Assembly (NCBI RefSeq): GCF_001422285.1
Contig: NZ_LMMO01000003.1
Span: forward strand, 449,297 to 513,296
DNA from: Frigoribacterium sp. Leaf263
Lineage (GTDB): Bacteria > Actinomycetota > Actinomycetes > Actinomycetales > Microbacteriaceae
DNA: 64,000 bases
Direction: 5' to 3'
Positions 56,301 through 64,000 of the stretch are shown piece by piece. Each line of letters starts with the position of its first letter. Positions within the stretch are counted from its first letter, which is position 1. A model generated the notes under the pieces. That model did no database searches. It had not been told where the DNA came from and saw only the letters and a program-made list of their open reading frames with translations. The translations under genes and the position numbers were made by a program.

Positions 56301-59161
56301 GGGGCGACCTGTCGGTGACGGGCGTGGAGACCGCAGGCGAGGAGGTGAGCGCCGAGATCGTCGACGGTGAGCTGGTGTCCGTCACGCCGCCGACGACACC
56401 GGGGCGCTACGGGGTGGTCTACACGGTCGAGAACGCCCGAGGCGGCACCAGCTCGAGCTTCGTGACCGTCACGGTCGATCCCGACGCCGCGCTGACGCCT
56501 CCGCTGGTGGACGACACGGTGCTCGATCTCCGTGACATCCGGGGGCGGTCGACGGTCGACGTCGACGTGCTGGCGAACGTCTTCTCCGCCGACGGTCCCG
56601 TGTCCCGTTCGGGACTCGGGCTCGAGCCCGGCTACGGCGACACGGCGACCGTGACCGACCAGCGGCGCATCCGGGTCACCGTGACCGACGCCGCTCAGAT
56701 CATCCCGTTCTGGGTCGCCCATCCGGACGATCCCACGGTCAGGGCCCTCGCCTTCATCCGCGTGCCCGGCTTCGATGACGCGCTGCCGCAACTCGATCGA
56801 TCCGCGCCCTCCATCACGGTCGTCAGCGAGACCCCCGTCGACATCGACCTCGACGACTACGTCATAGCCGCGGGCGACCGCGGTGTGCGCTTGACCGACT
56901 CCGGCTCCGTACGGGCCACCCACGCGAACGGCGACGACCTCGTGGTCGACGACACCACTCTGCGGTTCACCTCGGCGGATCTCTTCTTCGGAGTGGCCTC
57001 CCTCTCGTTCGAGGTCACGGACGGACGCTCCGCGGACGACCCGGACGGCCGGACCTCCACGCTCGTCCTGCCCATCACGGTGACGCCTCGCGAGAACCAG
57101 CCTCCCGTCTTCACCGGGACCTCTCTCGACCTCGAGCCCGGGCAGTCGCGCACCATCGACCTCGCGAGGCTCACCACCTACCCCTATCCCGACGACCTCG
57201 ACGAACTCCGCTTCGCCCTGGGGCGGCCGTCGGGCCAGGGATTCTCCTTCGACCTCTCGGGTCGGGAGCTGACGGTGACGGCGGGCGCGTCGACGTCGAA
57301 GGGCACCACGCGCACGCTGCCCGTCACGGTGGCGGACGCGGCAGCGACGGGCCGAGGAGGCGCGGTGCGGCTGGCCGTCGTCGGTTCGACTCGACCCCTC
57401 GTGGCTCCGGCGCCGGACTCGGTCGTGGTCGCCAGGGGGCGGAGCGCCTCCCTCGACGTGCTGGCCAACGACCAGGCCCGGAACCCGTTCCCCGGCCAGA
57501 GGCTGCGGGTGTCGGGCATCCGCGGTCTGAGCGGCTCGGCCCTCCCGGCAGGCGTCTCGGTCACACCGAGCGCCGACGGCGGCACCCTGTCCGTGTCCGT
57601 GAGCGACTCGGCGGCGCCCGTCGACGCGAACGTCCAGTACCAGGTCGTGGATGCCACCGGCGATCCGTCGAGAGCCGTCTGGGGCAACGTGACGATCTCC
57701 GTCCAGGACGTCCCCGGCACTCCCGTCGCGCCGGTCCGCATCGGGGGCTTCACGGGAGGGCAGCTGACCCTCTCGTACGCCGCCCCCGTCGCGAACAACT
57801 CGCCGTTGCGCGGCTTCCGGATCGACGGCGTGGGCTCGGCCGGCACGACCTATTCACGGGATTGCGGCCTGTCGACGGTGTGCACGCTCACCGATCTCGA
57901 TCCCGAGCAGACGTTCCGCTTCTCGGTCGTGGCCGCCAACGCCGTCGGAACGAGCGAGCCCAGCGCGGCGAGCGAGCCCTACCGTGCGGACTTCGTCCCG
58001 GCGGCGCCCGCGAACGTGCAGGTGCTCCCCTCCGCGACGACGCCGGGCGCTCTCGACGTCAGTTGGTCCGCCGTCCCGCGCCCCGCCGGGGGGACGGCCG
58101 TGACGGGGTACTCGGTGGAGATCGCCGGCAGCGGCGCGCCCGGCGTCCAGTCCACCCCCTCGACGTCGACGACCGTCGCCGGGCTCGTGCCCGGCGGTCG
58201 CTACGACGTCCGGGTCTTCGCCTCGAACCGTGCGCAGGTGACGAGCTCGACCGACTGGTCCCGCAGCAGCGCCGTGCGCGCCACGGCCGTCGGCGTCCCC
58301 GGTGCCTTCTCCGTCCGGGCGGGGGCGACGCGCAACCAGATCTCGATCTCGTGGACGGCACCGGCCACGGCCGGGGGATCGGCGCCCCGCTACGACGTCT
58401 ACCGATCGCCGACGGGGTCGACCGTCACCGGCTGCGCGGCGACGGGCACCCGGGTGGCATCCGGACTCTCGTCGACGACGTACAGCGAGACGCCCGAGCG
58501 CGATGCCGGTTACACCTACACCGTGGTGGCGTCGAACGGCGTCTTCTGCTCGAGCGCAGGAGCCGCAGCCGAGTCCGTCACTCCTCCGGGTCGCGCCGGC
58601 GGCACCTGGGGCGTGGAGTACCGCGGCCCGGACGGGCAGTTCAAGGCCCGCGTCCAGGGGCTCGCCGCCACGGGTGCGGTCGACTTCTACCAGTACCGCG
58701 TGGGCGACGGGGCCTGGCGGACCGTGACGGAGGGTGGATTCGTCGACGACGACAACGGCTTCGGGGTCCCGATCACGCTCACGCTCCAGGCCTGTCGGGC
58801 GGGTCAGACGAGGAACGAGTGCGGTCCGGTCTCGAGCCCGGCGACCGTCGTCCCCGTCGACACGCGGGCGGTCGTCGCGTCGTGCACGGTCGGAGCCCGC
58901 CTCGGTGCGTCGGCTCCGCGCAACGCCGGTTCGCCCGTAACGTCCGTGGAGGTGACCTACTTCGGTCCGGCATCCGCCGACGGAGCAGCCGGGGCGCCCG
59001 TCGGCAGGTCGACGGAGCTGACGGGGATCGTCCCCGCCGGCGCCGCGTCGGTGTCGGTCAAGGCCACGGTCGCGGGGGTGCACACCGATCCCGGCGGCGC
59101 GACCGGGGTCTGCGACCCCGCACCCGACCCGGAACCGGACTCGACCGGCCCCACCCCCTGA
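53309..59161 (+). CDS. Giant surface protein with Ig/cadherin-like and FN3 repeats
   Basis: A 1950-residue extracytoplasmic protein. A membrane helix at residues 17-36 acts as an N-terminal anchor or uncleaved signal. Residues about 40-340 look like a beta-propeller (repeated VLVDRTTATVGVVD-type strands). From about 387, roughly ten Ig/cadherin-like repeats carry NDSDPNGDPL or DPDGD-type Asp-rich calcium-binding turns (near 405, 505, 790, 890, 985). FN3 domains start near 1470, 1566 and 1661. There is no LPxTG and no C-terminal helix. It overlaps the kinase stop. Likely role: surface sensing, adhesion or wall architecture. Confidence 0.85.
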   Translation: MSRIVDWVRVNRSKTATALSSVLIVGLVAGVSVVSGGYEQRRVDLDDGTVWVANGSRSAIGRANPDVGELNTAVRSQGSDIAVEQNGDAVVLVDRTTATVGVVDPATATADVSTPLPPERPEVLLAPGRAVVVSGGTGDLWSTPSSELASFSTDAPAELSLGRDVVVDSTPAGVVVAFSAANRTLSTIDGTGGLDVVSSEPVATTGEGPYQVASVGPHRVLLDTLTGELFVDGRVVDLPTTPDGGLALQRSSAGGDSVMVGTSAGLLSVAFAGGRVSEPVADRSGVPARPVVVDGCARAAWSDGGEWSSCSSARGGLSELEGMPRDAEPTYQLNGRRAVLNDPVSGRSWAVQSDGRLIDNWDDLLEKDDRPQDDEDDVGDDTLELDPDQKAPVAVDDALGARPGRATTLAVLLNDSDPNGDPLIIDEVSGFDRSIGRLDVVGDRQRLLLTLSREATGPVTFDYTISDGRGGQDTATVTIDVATADDNRAPVQVRQSTVEVASAGRVTTPVLGDWVDPDGDAFYLTSASAADRVSFTPDGDVVYQDAGEGPATIEVALTVSDGRSESNGLLRITVSPPGDTPLTADSFAVQAYAGQQTTVRPLVYAHGGTGPVTLNSVPQQDGTDIAASYDAGTFLFSSDEVRTHNLEYTVTDGDQTATGTIRVEVQTPPDVNSPPVTTPKTVFVETLSSQTVDIAATDRDPAGNVLLVTATSGVQPSSGLRVETLDQRFVRVTLTGPLDDGPVDFSYTVTNGLASAVGSVTVVEIPRRQQTQPPVATDDQATVRVGDVVDIDVLANDEQPDGDDVSLAHDLRRDVPAGGGLLFASGDRLRYLAPTTPGIVTAVYTAVGEDGQTADAQITITVREIDAATNASPVPETVTARVVTGETVRLAVPLDGIDPDGDSVQLVGVGSNPEKGAVTMSGADRLDYEAGPYSAGTDSFEYSVVDALGARATGTVRIGISAPAEGSRSPVAIEDDVSMRPGGSIAVRVLDNDSDPDGGDLSVTGVETAGEEVSAEIVDGELVSVTPPTTPGRYGVVYTVENARGGTSSSFVTVTVDPDAALTPPLVDDTVLDLRDIRGRSTVDVDVLANVFSADGPVSRSGLGLEPGYGDTATVTDQRRIRVTVTDAAQIIPFWVAHPDDPTVRALAFIRVPGFDDALPQLDRSAPSITVVSETPVDIDLDDYVIAAGDRGVRLTDSGSVRATHANGDDLVVDDTTLRFTSADLFFGVASLSFEVTDGRSADDPDGRTSTLVLPITVTPRENQPPVFTGTSLDLEPGQSRTIDLARLTTYPYPDDLDELRFALGRPSGQGFSFDLSGRELTVTAGASTSKGTTRTLPVTVADAAATGRGGAVRLAVVGSTRPLVAPAPDSVVVARGRSASLDVLANDQARNPFPGQRLRVSGIRGLSGSALPAGVSVTPSADGGTLSVSVSDSAAPVDANVQYQVVDATGDPSRAVWGNVTISVQDVPGTPVAPVRIGGFTGGQLTLSYAAPVANNSPLRGFRIDGVGSAGTTYSRDCGLSTVCTLTDLDPEQTFRFSVVAANAVGTSEPSAASEPYRADFVPAAPANVQVLPSATTPGALDVSWSAVPRPAGGTAVTGYSVEIAGSGAPGVQSTPSTSTTVAGLVPGGRYDVRVFASNRAQVTSSTDWSRSSAVRATAVGVPGAFSVRAGATRNQISISWTAPATAGGSAPRYDVYRSPTGSTVTGCAATGTRVASGLSSTTYSETPERDAGYTYTVVASNGVFCSSAGAAAESVTPPGRAGGTWGVEYRGPDGQFKARVQGLAATGAVDFYQYRVGDGAWRTVTEGGFVDDDNGFGVPITLTLQACRAGQTRNECGPVSSPATVVPVDTRAVVASCTVGARLGASAPRNAGSPVTSVEVTYFGPASADGAAGAPVGRSTELTGIVPAGAASVSVKATVAGVHTDPGGATGVCDPAPDPEPDSTGPTP

Positions 59162-59180
59162 CCAGAGAGCGATCGATCGA

Positions 59181-60152
59181 ATGAGCATGACCCCCGAGCA
59201 GGCCTCCTGGTTCTCCGATGTGTTCGGGCGCCTGGTCGCCGGTGTCGATCAGGTGCTGCTCGGGAAGTCCTTCGTGGTGCGGCTCTCGTTCACGGCGATG
59301 CTCAGCGAAGGCCATCTCCTCCTCGAGGACTTCCCCGGCACGGGCAAGACGTCCCTCGCCCGGGCCATCGCGCAGACCGTCCAGGGCACCAGCAGCCGGA
59401 TCCAGTTCACCCCCGACCTGCTGCCCGGCGACATCACCGGCGTCAGCGTCTACGACCAGAGGCGAGGCGAGTTCGAGTTCCACCGCGGTCCGATCTTCGC
59501 CCATGTCGTGCTGGCCGACGAGATCAACCGAGCGAGCCCGAAGACGCAGTCGGCCCTCCTCGAGGTCATGGAGGAGGGGCGGGTCACCGTCGACGGCGTG
59601 AGTCACGACGTCGGTCGTCCCTTCATGGTCATCGCGACGCAGAACCCCGTCGAGCAGGCCGGCACCTACCGGCTCCCCGAGGCGCAGCTCGATCGCTTCA
59701 TCATGAAGACCTCCATCGGCTACCCGGACCACGCCGCGATGGTGCGCATCCTCGCGGGTGCGGCGACCCGGGTGCACGACGGGACGATCCCCGCCGTCGT
59801 CCGAGCCGACGTCGTGACCGAGATGGCGGTCCTGGCGCGGACGGTGCACGTCGAACCGAGCATCAACGACTACGTGGCGCGACTGGTCGAGGCCACGCGC
59901 ACGGCCGACGAGGTGCGCCTCGGCGTCAGCGTCCGGGGCGCCCTGGCCCTGGTCCGCTGCGCGAAGACCTACGCGGCCTCGCTGGGGCGGCACTACGTCG
60001 TCCCCGACGACGTCAAGGCGCTCGCCGGACCGGTCCTCGCGCACCGCATCGTGCTCGACCCCGAAGCCGAGTTCGACGGGGTGACCCCGGCGAGCGTCGT
60101 CGCGCAGCTCCTGCTCGAGACGCCGCCGCCGGCCGAACGGTCCGCCGTGTGA
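59181..60152 (+). CDS. MoxR-family AAA+ ATPase
   Basis: A 323-residue MoxR-type AAA+ ATPase, usually a chaperone for membrane or secreted partners. The Walker A is EDFPGTGKTSLARA (near residue 50), Walker B VVLADEINRASPKTQSALLEVMEE (in pieces VVLADEINRA and LLEVMEE), and sensor 1 is VIATQNPVEQAGTYRLPEAQLDRF, all matching MoxR proper. Paired with DUF58 and transglutaminase-like genes it is the classic MoxR-DUF58-TGase set. The ATG at 59181 is 20 bp after the surface-protein stop, and its own stop overlaps the DUF58 start. Confidence 0.93.
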   Translation: MSMTPEQASWFSDVFGRLVAGVDQVLLGKSFVVRLSFTAMLSEGHLLLEDFPGTGKTSLARAIAQTVQGTSSRIQFTPDLLPGDITGVSVYDQRRGEFEFHRGPIFAHVVLADEINRASPKTQSALLEVMEEGRVTVDGVSHDVGRPFMVIATQNPVEQAGTYRLPEAQLDRFIMKTSIGYPDHAAMVRILAGAATRVHDGTIPAVVRADVVTEMAVLARTVHVEPSINDYVARLVEATRTADEVRLGVSVRGALALVRCAKTYAASLGRHYVVPDDVKALAGPVLAHRIVLDPEAEFDGVTPASVVAQLLLETPPPAERSAV

Positions 60153-61543
60153 GCGCGCCCCTCTCAGCCGACGACCGTCACAGGCGTGCCGACACGAAGA
60201 CCGACGCCCGGTTCCCGACCGGGACGGCGGGTCCGACCAATGTCCGCGCGCGCCTCGTCGGCGACCGCACCGGGCCGCTGGCCGATCTGCTCGTCGTCCT
60301 GGTGAAGACGCTGGCCGCCGTCCGTCGCGGACTCGCCACCGCACGCCGGTCCGCCTCGGCGATCGTGACCCCGCTCGGCTGGACGGTCCTGCTCGTCGTG
60401 CCCGTCGGCCTCGTCGGAGGGTACGTGCTCGGGTGGGTCGAGCTGCTCGCGATCGCCGTCGCGGCTCTCGCGATGATGCTGTTCGCCGCCGTCTTCCTGG
60501 TCGGCCGTTCCGCCGCCGAGATCACGGTCGACCTCCCGCACGACCGCGTGGCCGTGGGGCAGTCGGCGACGGGGGAGGTGCGGGTCGCGAATCCGACCCG
60601 GCGTCGCCTCCTCGGCGTGAGGGTCGAGCTCCCCGTCGCGGAGGGGCTCCTGGAGGTCCAGCTGCCGGGGATCCGGCCGGGTGACACCGTCACCGAGTCC
60701 TTTCCGGTCCCGACGGATCGGCGGGGCGTGATGCGGATCGGTCCGGCCCGGACGGTCAGGGGCGACGCCGTCGGGCTCGTCCGCCGAGTGGTCGAGTGGA
60801 CGACGCCTCGCGAGGTCGTCGTGCATCCCGCGACGATCGGGATCCCGAGCACCAGCACGGGCTTCGTCCGCGATCTCGAGGGCAGCCCGACTCGGGACCT
60901 CGCCCCCGACGACCTCTCGTTCCATGCGATCCGCGACTACGTTCCCGGAGACGAGCGGCGCCACATCCACTGGCGGTCCACCGCCAAGACGGGCGCCTAC
61001 ATGGTCCGCCAGTTCGAGCAGAGCCGTCGGTCGCACCTGGTCGTCGCCTTGAGCCTGGCGCGGGCGGACTTCGCCGCCGACGACGAGTTCGAGCTCGCCG
61101 TGAGCGTGGTCGGCTCCCTCGGCGGGCGGGCGATCGGCGACGGCCGCGATCTCACGGTGGTGGTGGGCGAACGCACCCCCGACTTCGCGAGACGCAAGAC
61201 GCTGGCCGTGCTGACGTTGGACACCGTGACCCGGACGCGCCTGCTCGACGGCCTCGCCGTGGTCGAGCGGGCCGACTCGGCGCTGACCATCGCCGACGTG
61301 GCACGGGTGACCGGCGGTCAGGTGACCGGCGTCTCCGTGGCGTTCCTCGTCGTGGGGTCGACCACGACCCTGTCGGCGCTGCGCTCCGCCGCCCTGCACC
61401 TGCCGCTCGGGGTCGAGGTCGTCGCGATCGTCTGCGACCCCGACGGCGCGCCCGGGGTCCGCCGACTCGCCGATCTGACGGTTCTGACCATCGGCTACCT
61501 CGACGATCTCCGCCAGTCCCTGGCGCGGGCGGCGGCGTCGTGA
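60149..61543 (+). CDS. DUF58 membrane protein
   Basis: A 464-residue protein with a disordered, basic start of about 60 residues, two membrane helices (residues about 73-115, TVLLVVPVGLVGGYVLGWV and LLAIAVAALAMMLFAAVFL), an extracytoplasmic stretch, then the DUF58 block (DLSFHAIRDYVPGDERRHIHW with RSTAKTGAYMVRQFE). DUF58 proteins are proposed MoxR partners with a VWA-like fold. GTG 60149 overlaps the MoxR stop, and its stop overlaps the next start, so the three are translated as a block. Confidence 0.9.
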   Translation: MSAPLSADDRHRRADTKTDARFPTGTAGPTNVRARLVGDRTGPLADLLVVLVKTLAAVRRGLATARRSASAIVTPLGWTVLLVVPVGLVGGYVLGWVELLAIAVAALAMMLFAAVFLVGRSAAEITVDLPHDRVAVGQSATGEVRVANPTRRRLLGVRVELPVAEGLLEVQLPGIRPGDTVTESFPVPTDRRGVMRIGPARTVRGDAVGLVRRVVEWTTPREVVVHPATIGIPSTSTGFVRDLEGSPTRDLAPDDLSFHAIRDYVPGDERRHIHWRSTAKTGAYMVRQFEQSRRSHLVVALSLARADFAADDEFELAVSVVGSLGGRAIGDGRDLTVVVGERTPDFARRKTLAVLTLDTVTRTRLLDGLAVVERADSALTIADVARVTGGQVTGVSVAFLVVGSTTTLSALRSAALHLPLGVEVVAIVCDPDGAPGVRRLADLTVLTIGYLDDLRQSLARAAAS

Positions 61544-63894
61544 GTCAGGGCGAGAACCCCGTCCGGCAGGCCGGGCGACGGACGCCGGAGCGTCCGGGGA
61601 CACGACCGCGCGCCTCCTTCGTGGCGTCCGTCACCTCGTCGTACGCCGTGATGACCCTGGTCGCCGCCTCCACGCTGTGGCCCGTCTATCGGAGCCGGGA
61701 GTTCGTCCTGCTCGTCGTCGTCACCGTGGCCGTCGGGACGGTGATCGCCATCGCCGGCGCCGTCCTCCGATCGTCGAGCTTCGCGGTCCTCGTCGCGACG
61801 ATCGCCGTCTTCCTCCTGCTCGGCGTCCCGCTGGCGGTCCCGAGCGAGGCCGCTTCCGGGGTGCTCCCGACCGCGACGGGTCTGGCGGAGCTGGTGGCGG
61901 CGACCGCCCTCGGCTGGAAGCGCCTCGTCACGATCACGCTGCCCGTCGGCAGCTACGAGGCGCTGCTGGTCCCGGCGTTCGTCCTCCTCCTGCTCGCGAC
62001 GGTCGTCGGTCTCAGCGTGGCACTCCGATCCCGTCGAGGGGAGGTCGCCGTCGTCGCCCCCGTCGTGGTCTTCCTGGCCGGCATCGTGCTCGGGCCCGAG
62101 GACGCCTGGGTGCCGACCCTCACGGGCGTCGCTCTCGTCGTCGCCGCCGTGGTCTGGTCCCTCGGGTGGCGTCTGCACCGCCGACGTCAGGCCGTCCTCT
62201 CTCTCGAAGGAGGCGCGCGATCCGTCCGGACGTCGGGTCACCGGGCCGTCGCCGTGCGCGCCGTCGCCGGCACGATCGTCACGCTCCTGGTCGCCGGCGC
62301 GGCGGCCGCCGCGGTCGTCGAGGCGGCTCCGCCGTCGTCGCCGCGGACGGTCGCCCGCTCGATCGTCGAGGCCCCCTTCGACCCGCGGCGTCTCGTCAGT
62401 CCGCTGACCCGACTCCGGGTCTACGAGCAGGAGCCCGCCGTGGACGAGACGCTCTTCTCCGTCAGCGGACTGGAGGAGGGTGCTCTCCTCCGCCTCGCGA
62501 CCCTCGACACGTACGACGGCGTCGCGTACACCGTCGGGAGCGCCGAGGTCTCGAGCGAATCCGGCACCTTCGACCGCGTCCCCGCGAGTGTCGACCAGAG
62601 CGCGTCGCCGGGTACGGCGACCACCCTGTCGGTCGAGGTCGGATCGTACGAGGGAGTCTGGCTGCCGACCGTCGGCAGGCTCCGATCGATCGCCTTCGAC
62701 GGGTCGGACGCCTCGACCCTCCGCTCCGGCTTCGTCTACAACGACGTCAGCGGCACCGCGGCGGTCGACGGGGGCCTCGATGCCGGCGACTCGTACCGCA
62801 TCGACGCCGTGCTGGCGCCGCAGCCCACGGCCGAGGCCCTCGAGACGGTGACGCCCGGTGCTGCGACCGTCCCGGCGGCCCAGGCGGTGCCCACCGAGCT
62901 GATCGACTCGCTCGCAGGCGACGTCCGCGGAGTGGAGGGCCCGGGGGCTCGTCTCCAGGCGGCTCTCGGGGCGATCCGCGAAGACGGCTACATCAGTCAC
63001 GGCGTCTCCTCCGACGAGCCGGCCAGCCGGTCGGGACACGGGGCCGACCGGCTGGCGGAGCTCTTCACGGATCCGGTGATGATCGGCGACGCGGAGCAGT
63101 ACGCGGCCGCGGCCGCGTTGATGGCCGGCGAGCTCGGTTTCCCCGCGCGCGTGGTCATGGGCTTCGTCCCGGAGGCCGCCTCCGCGGGGACGGAGGCGGT
63201 CGCCGTCCGGGGCGGCGACGTCACGGCGTGGATCGAGGTGGACACGGCCGAGTACGGCTGGGTCGCGATCGATCCCGTCCCCGACGAGCGCCCCATCCCC
63301 GATGATCGACTCCTCGACCCGAACCGCCTCCAGAGGCCGGAGTCGGTCGTGCAGCCCCCGCCGGACGAACCCCAGCTGAGAGACGAGCAGACGCCTCCGC
63401 AGGCCGACCAGGAGTCCCCGGAGGCCCCCGCGGCGTGGCTGGCCGTGGCTCGGCTCGTGCTCCGCGCGGTCGGGGTCGGCGCCGTCGTGCTGGCCCTGGT
63501 GGCATCGCCGTTCCTGGCGATCGTCGCCGCGAAGGCCCGGCGTCGGCGGAGGAGGATGCGGCACCCCGATCCGACGTCCCGCATCGTCGGCGGCTGGCAG
63601 GAGTTCCGAGATGCCGCGGTGGATCACGGCGTCGAGACGCCCGCCGCCGCCACGCGCGGCGAGTTCGCGGCGATCGTCGGGGGCTCCCGGCCGGCCGTGC
63701 TCGCGCGGGTCGCCGATCGGGCGACCTTCGCCCCGGGCGGACCGGCGTCGGACGACGCCGATCGCGTCTGGAGCGCCGTCTCCGACATGCGGAGGGCGCT
63801 CGGGTCCGGGAAGACGAGATGGCAGCGTGCGAGGGCGGCGGTCTCGTTGCGTTCACTCCGCCGTTACCATGGCGGGACACGTCCCGAACGCTAG
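61540..63894 (+). CDS. Transglutaminase-like membrane protein, catalytic Cys and His replaced
   Basis: A 784-residue protein with five to seven N-terminal membrane helices, an extracytoplasmic region, a transglutaminase-like core (residues about 470-600), one late membrane helix near 640-660 and a cytoplasmic tail. The usual catalytic core is GDCEQYA, HAWVEV and DP. Here it reads GDAEQYAAAAALMAGELG with Ala518 in place of Cys, and VTAWIEV with Thr562 in place of His; only Asp578 (WVAIDPVP) remains. It should therefore be inactive as a protease or crosslinker. GTG 61540 overlaps the DUF58 stop. Confidence 0.88.
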   Translation: MSQGENPVRQAGRRTPERPGTRPRASFVASVTSSYAVMTLVAASTLWPVYRSREFVLLVVVTVAVGTVIAIAGAVLRSSSFAVLVATIAVFLLLGVPLAVPSEAASGVLPTATGLAELVAATALGWKRLVTITLPVGSYEALLVPAFVLLLLATVVGLSVALRSRRGEVAVVAPVVVFLAGIVLGPEDAWVPTLTGVALVVAAVVWSLGWRLHRRRQAVLSLEGGARSVRTSGHRAVAVRAVAGTIVTLLVAGAAAAAVVEAAPPSSPRTVARSIVEAPFDPRRLVSPLTRLRVYEQEPAVDETLFSVSGLEEGALLRLATLDTYDGVAYTVGSAEVSSESGTFDRVPASVDQSASPGTATTLSVEVGSYEGVWLPTVGRLRSIAFDGSDASTLRSGFVYNDVSGTAAVDGGLDAGDSYRIDAVLAPQPTAEALETVTPGAATVPAAQAVPTELIDSLAGDVRGVEGPGARLQAALGAIREDGYISHGVSSDEPASRSGHGADRLAELFTDPVMIGDAEQYAAAAALMAGELGFPARVVMGFVPEAASAGTEAVAVRGGDVTAWIEVDTAEYGWVAIDPVPDERPIPDDRLLDPNRLQRPESVVQPPPDEPQLRDEQTPPQADQESPEAPAAWLAVARLVLRAVGVGAVVLALVASPFLAIVAAKARRRRRRMRHPDPTSRIVGGWQEFRDAAVDHGVETPAAATRGEFAAIVGGSRPAVLARVADRATFAPGGPASDDADRVWSAVSDMRRALGSGKTRWQRARAAVSLRSLRRYHGGTRPER

Positions 63895-63907
63895 AGGTCC
63901 CTTCCGC

Positions 63908-64000
63908 ATGCAGTGCCCCACCTGTGCCAGTCCGTTGCCCGTCGGTGCGATGATCTGCGGCGAGTGCGGTCGGACACTCTCCGGGGTCGACACCTCGGCA
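63908..64000 (+). CDS. Zinc-ribbon N terminus of the next gene (cut by window end)
   Basis: The ATG at 63908 begins MQCPTC, followed by ICGECGRTL, so two CxxC pairs form a zinc ribbon. AGAGGT lies about ten bases upstream. Only 31 codons are visible. In related genomes the gene here often encodes a zinc-ribbon FHA protein, which would fit the phospho-signalling theme, but this cannot be shown from the visible part. Confidence 0.6.
   Translation, partial: MQCPTCASPLPVGAMICGECGRTLSGVDTSA

Noticed and set aside
53741-56923. 1060-codon open frame antisense to the giant surface protein
   Set aside because: Composition (Arg, Asp, Val, Gly, His) follows the reverse complement of a GC-rich gene; no motif or ribosome site, and the plus-strand gene has clear domains.

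Overview
The window is a GC-rich (about 70 percent) bacterial chromosome segment with frequent GTG starts and dense gene packing. Many consecutive genes share 4-bp ATGA or GTGA stop/start overlaps. Gene content and order point to an actinobacterium, most likely Microbacteriaceae: argS - LmeA-like - lysA - hom - thrC - thrB - rho - prfA - prmC - Sua5 - WecA-type transferase - atpIBEFHAGDC, followed by a kinase/MoxR cluster. No insertion sequence, prophage or CRISPR array was seen. It reads as core chromosome with a few accessory genes. I can support the family level from the sequence, not the genus.

1-12.2 kb: the end of a probable glycosyltransferase and a condensation/acyltransferase-like protein; a run of small housekeeping genes (DUF2071, phosphoribosyltransferase, S51-type peptidase, ung, GNAT, amidase); and a complete five-gene oligopeptide-type ABC importer on the minus strand. 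12.4-14 kb: two siderophore-interacting (SIP) genes preceded by DtxR/IdeR-like iron boxes. 14-24.4 kb: a flavin disulfide oxidoreductase / HExxH mini-protein / SDR operon, CsbD, arginase-family and enoyl-CoA hydratase genes, a TPM - PspA - DUF418 envelope-stress set, a DUF3592 protein, an EamA transporter and an orphan 71-aa gene. 24.4-27.4 kb: a serine recombinase lacking one catalytic Arg, tRNA-Arg(CCG), pdxH-like, a C26 amidotransferase and a lipoprotein.

27.5-41.8 kb is core metabolism and gene expression: arginyl-tRNA synthetase, lysine and threonine biosynthesis, Rho with a very large N/Q-rich insertion and a structured leader, RF1 and its methyltransferase, threonylcarbamoyl-AMP synthase, and a WecA/TagO-type lipid-carrier glycosyl initiator. 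41.8-48.9 kb is the complete F1Fo ATP synthase operon (I B E F H A G D C), ending in a short epsilon subunit. It is followed by yaaA and a convergent ogt-like methyltransferase.

50.3-64 kb is the most interesting part. FHA, PP2C phosphatase, Ser/Thr kinase, a 1950-residue Ig/cadherin-like and FN3 surface protein, a MoxR AAA+ ATPase, a DUF58 protein, a transglutaminase-like membrane protein without its Cys and His catalytic residues, and the start of a zinc-ribbon gene are packed with stop/start overlaps or short gaps. The layout suggests one phospho-regulated envelope assembly or sensing module. That is inference from neighbourhood and domain content.

Several genes carry a TANNNT -10 element 6-8 nt before the start codon, indicating leaderless transcription in this organism.
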